DNA of 64,000 bases, taken from positions 12,042,486 to 12,106,485 of the forward strand of contig NC_042518.1 in the NCBI RefSeq assembly GCF_900963305.1. Reading direction: 5' to 3'. This DNA comes from Echeneis naucrates (taxonomy: Eukaryota; Chordata; Actinopteri; Carangiformes; Echeneidae). Below, one piece after another: positions 60,501-64,000 of the stretch (position 1 is its first letter; each line of letters starts with the position of its first letter). Under the pieces are notes generated by a model. The model did no database searches. It had not been told where the DNA came from and saw only the letters and a list, made by a program, of their open reading frames with translations. The translations under genes were made by a program, and so were the position numbers.

Positions 60501-62296
60501 CCTGCCCCCCTGAGGGACAAGGCTGTCCTTATGCATTCCTTAACATATTTGATCATGCATAAGAACATTAGCTTCTTGCTTTATCTTTATCCTTGCCTTT
60601 ACACCCCCCCACCTGCTCTCTCTGTCCGTCTCAGGTGTGGCCTACATGGAGGTGCGTCGGCCTTGCCGGGTCATGATACTGGTGAACCCTCACAGCGGGC
60701 GAGGCCAGGCCCTGCATCTCTTCACTGGCCACATGCAGGGCATGCTCACTGAGGCCGCCGTTCCCTACACACTTGTCATCACAGGTTAGTAACGTTTGTA
60801 CACACGTAGTACTTTCATTTTAGACTTCCTACAGTGCCTCGTTGGCCCACAGGAGCCTTATTTTTACACTCCTTTATGCCCATCCTTGGGTATGATCACT
60901 GCAAAAATAAGGTCACTTTGAACTGGCACACTTAATCTGGCATTACCGTACTTTAACTTCTGCAGCCCTTGCACTACCTGCGGTTATTACACACTGTGCA
61001 ACCACAGATTCACAGGTAACATGAGCATGTGCACACACACTAACGCCTGCAGTACTCGTGCACAAATGCACACTGATCCACATCAAATTCTTACGTGAGT
61101 CACTGCAGCTACTTCACATTCTGTATGAGTTTGCTGTCTTTTTGTGACCTTCACCAGTGTCACCGCTCGGTTACTGTCATCAGAGGCTCTGAACTCTAAG
61201 CGATCTCTCTGAATACCAAGGAGCTGCCGGGGAACAGCGACAGCCTTAAATGCCAGCAGTTTAATGCACAGCTCATCGTTTACCCTTCAAACTGAAATTT
61301 TCACCCAAGACTCTAGCGAGCATCCTCTCCTAACCGCAGCCTGGCACATCGGCTGAGTCTCTGATACGGCTCACAGTGAAAAGGATTGTGAGGCTGAAGG
61401 CAGAGGAAAAGTGTTTGTTTATTTGAGCTCTGCGTGAGCTCCTGGGACTTAACGAAAGGTCAGCAGCTGGATGGAGAGGAAAAAAGACAGAGTAATTACT
61501 GACGTGAACGGGGGGCCGGAGAAGAACGGCGCGCAGCGGAAAGTAGGATGAGGGGAATGTGGGTCGGTGAGGGCCTTCAGTGGTCAGAAACAGCAGCCAG
61601 ATGTGACTGTGAGTGGATTAACTGGCACAACATTCGCCAAGGGCACAGTTCCTTGATGAATGTATCGCATAGCCTTTGCCCAAGGAAGGACAAGTAACAG
61701 TGGAGGCACCTCTTGTGGCAGCATGTACCTTTTACATACTGTATGAAGCATCCAGTGTACCAAGCTTTATCTTTTCCCTGGTTAGCCTCAGACAAAGCCA
61801 GTAGAGTGGGACATGATGGGGAGAGTGCAAGACACAAATGGAAATCAACCAAGATTCTTAATTGCAATTTAAGGAGCCAACCCCAACCACGAGTCGCCTT
61901 GTGTCTTCAGGTTCAGGTTAGTGTTGGTGTTCCTATTTTCCAGTGACCCCTTGAATAAGGATGTGACTTGGAAGTGAAGCCTCAGTCCGGACCCTGGTAG
62001 GGCTTAAACTGCTGAGTCAGCTGTACTGTGCAGTTACTTCCTCTGCCTGTGTCTGTCAACACAGCACGACATCACTGCCTCCAGCCTTCCCGGCACACAG
62101 CAAACAAACAGCCGCACCGCCACACAGACACCCAAGAGAGTGCGTGAGGGATGGATGGGACAGGTGGAGAGGAAAAGAGAGGACAGTTGCTTTTACCCCA
62201 GCTCTGTCCTCAATCAATAGCTTGGCTGGAGTGGAAAAATGTTTCCTTCACAAGTGCAGTATATCAATAATCACTAACTTCTTTGCTGTCTGCCTG

Positions 62297-62360
<64 letters not shown>

Positions 62361-63349
62361 CCTCCCTCCCTCCAGCTTCTCTTGCTCACAAACACACATA
62401 AACATAAACCCACTACACAGGGGAGTCTCAGCTGGTAGGACTGTAGACTTTAATGCAGTCCACAGAGACCCCCTGCAGAAGGACCCACTCAAGGATGCTG
62501 CCAATAAAACTAGGCTGAACAAATAGCTCAGCCCTCCGCCAGCACATTAACCAACGATTGCACACAGATGCACTGTGCACTGAGTGCAAATACACACATG
62601 CTACACACATTAGTTGGTCACAGATGTTCGCGGGCCAGCTAAGCTGCCTGGGAGCTGTTGAGTAGCCACTGGATGGGCTAATGTGATATGTCTGGCCTGA
62701 TAGGGGGAAATTGAATCTCTTTTCTGCATAATCTCCCTGATCCCACCCTGGAGGCTGCCAAAGGAGGGAGTGTGTCTTTTTCTCTGCCCTTGCCCTTGTT
62801 TTAGCTTGTCCCACACTTCGCCACATTTTCTGTTTGTGTCATTTTCTCTATTCCGTCTCTCGTCTCCTTCAGAGCATCAGAATCATGCCCGGGAAGTGGT
62901 GAGGAAGGCAGACCTGTCACAGTGGGACGCCCTGGTTATCATGTCCGGAGATGGTCTGCTGTTTGAGGTGTGACTTCGTAAAACTTTTTGGAACAGCCTA
63001 GAAAAATTGAATTTATATACATGGCGTGCACAGATATATTTTGGGGTTCAAACAGTGCTCAAGCAAAAAGCATTATGAGGCAATTTGAAAATAACCGTTC
63101 AATTTTTGCGCATATTTACTGATTCATTTTCCAAAAATATAACAGTTTGCCTGATTTGAACCACCTGCAGCTTTTTCTGAAGCCAAATCTGGAACCAAAT
63201 GTGAATTCTCTGTTTCTGTCTTTATTCATTCAGGTGATAAATGGCCTGATGGAGCGAGAGGACTGGCGAGAGGCCATCCAGACCCCTCTGGGTATTCTAC
63301 CAGGTGGCTCAGGCAATGCCCTGGCTGCCTCGGTCCACCACTACTCACA
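54558..63349 (+). CDS. sphk1: Sphingosine kinase 1-like, first four coding exons (3' end outside window)
   Basis: Coding exons 54558-54984, 60635-60784, 62873-62967 and 63234-63349 join in phase (262 codons plus two bases); the rest lies beyond the window. Sphingosine kinase phosphorylates sphingosine with ATP to form the signal lipid S1P. Exon 1 encodes an SPHK2/ceramide-kinase-type N-terminal domain (VVGVLYGEFTDTLNDRVRYS, ALTIQRISSS). From exon 2 the catalytic domain follows: PCRVMILVNPHSGRGQAL (nucleotide-binding loop), EHQNHAREVV, WDALVIMSGDG with the catalytic Asp, and GILPGGSGNALAASV. The core is closer to SPHK1 (PCRV, LMERxDW, ALAAS), and synteny with prpsap1 supports that. Odd: SGDGLLFEV has Phe where mammals have His (GLMHEV, GLLHEV). 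An in-frame ATG at 60646-60648 would give a mammal-like short SPHK1 start. Intron 1 is 5.65 kb; exon 1 lies in GC-rich DNA. Confidence 0.9.
54985..60634 (+). other. First intron of the sphingosine kinase gene
   Basis: 5.65 kb without any further recognisable exon. It contains short CATATATA tandem copies near 55120-55150, a C-rich run near 56956-56969 and a 35-bp inverted repeat pair (59793-59940, listed separately). Confidence 0.6.
59793..59940. repeat. Inverted repeat pair, 35-bp arms
   Basis: GATGGCCGAAGAGCAAAACC at the start of the left arm (59793-59827) is mirrored by the right arm (59906-59940), which ends GGGGTTTTGCATTTCGGCCATC. By eye 29 of 35 positions pair. The 78-base spacer has no ORF. 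It could be a small foldback or MITE-like element in the first sphingosine kinase intron. Confidence 0.6.
62299..62373. repeat. CT microsatellite followed by CCCT repeats
   Basis: A 57-base TC run, then about four CCCT units. It lies in the second sphingosine kinase intron, about 500 bases before exon 3. The spurious Ser/Leu and Glu/Arg ORFs here come from it. Confidence 0.95.
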
Positions 63350-64000
63350 GTGAGTCAGTCCATTAATGAGCCATCTAAATGCACGGACTAACAGGGAAAA
63401 GGAAGCCATGAAGAACTTTCCTCATCTTAAAAAAAGAGTGATTTATCTTCTTTCTGTGTAATTATGCCAAAGGCTGACTGGGCACATCATTCCTCAGGAG
63501 GGTGGAGAGTCAGTGGAGCTGCTTCACTGTGCAGCAGGAGGTCATTTTAGGTTGCAGGTACTCTCAAAGGAATGATGTAATGGCTTTAGAGACAGGTTCA
63601 TGATGAGTGATTATATTCCAGAGAGCAGCTGTGGAACCAGTCAACCAATCACATATCCACGACTAACTTTAATCTTCTCCATCTACTGGGCAGTTGTTGG
63701 CAAAAGTCATAAACAGAAATTCATTTGTCTACAGAGGCCTGTTAGAGGACGCGTAGACAGTTTTATTGCTGAATTTATTGAAGTAAACTAGAATGAAATT
63801 GAATGGAAAAGGGAATGTACTGTAAAAATGTGAAATAAAAGAATTTCAAGTCAAATTTTCTCCCTTTTACGCTTTTGGATTTTTACCATTGTATAAACTA
63901 TCAGTTTTGAGTAGTCGATGGGCCCAAACCCTTCACCTCCAAGACAAACGTATGATTGTTCATAGATTGATCCAGTTAAGTATAAGAGGAGAAGGTTTAC

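Noticed and set aside
62274-62522. Glu/Arg-repeat ORF on the minus strand
   Set aside because: It is produced by the CT microsatellite.

Overview
The window looks like nuclear DNA of a ray-finned fish, probably a percomorph-type teleost. Genes are split into many small exons with GT-AG introns. The intergenic DNA is AT-rich and full of CA/GT and CT microsatellites, and several familiar teleost interspersed repeats are present. All gene calls rest on reading exons by eye and matching remembered vertebrate protein families; no search was run.

Layout from left to right: (1) a small immunoglobulin-superfamily, B7-like membrane protein gene (+, 904-3861); (2) a 14-kb gene-poor stretch holding a LINE 3' end and a perfect 17-bp hairpin; (3) a single-exon Ras-like GTPase of the Ras-dva type (+, 17714-18340); (4) prpsap1 (-, ten coding exons, 22649-31545, 356 codons), with a THAP-like-ORF DNA transposon in intron 5; (5) cytoglobin (+, 33956-37684, 176 aa); (6) prcd (+, two tiny exons, 39065-39959, 47 aa); (7) fbf1 (+, about 30 coding exons, 43694-51700, about 1126 aa); (8) an unrecognised four-exon minus-strand gene (52450-53575), tail to tail with fbf1, whose last exon runs antisense through a LINE 3' end; (9) the first four coding exons of a sphingosine kinase, most likely sphk1 (+, from 54558), cut off by the window end.

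The prpsap1, cygb, prcd, fbf1 and sphk1 set corresponds to genes of human 17q25, so this is a conserved vertebrate synteny block. The genes do not form one pathway. prpsap1 regulates PRPP synthesis, cygb is a haem globin, prcd is a photoreceptor disc protein, fbf1 is a ciliary transition-fibre protein and sphk1 makes sphingosine-1-phosphate.

I see no clear unknown multi-gene system. The best candidates for something undescribed are the minus-strand gene at 52450-53575, a 44-codon signal-peptide-like ORF just upstream of fbf1 (43395-43529), and protein-level oddities: a Cys-to-His change in cytoglobin, a shortened Fbf1 coiled coil, and both Ras Gly12 and Gln61 equivalents replaced in the Ras-dva-like GTPase. 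Related GCTAGC-rich motifs at three gene starts and two CTCF-like sites are also worth a second look.
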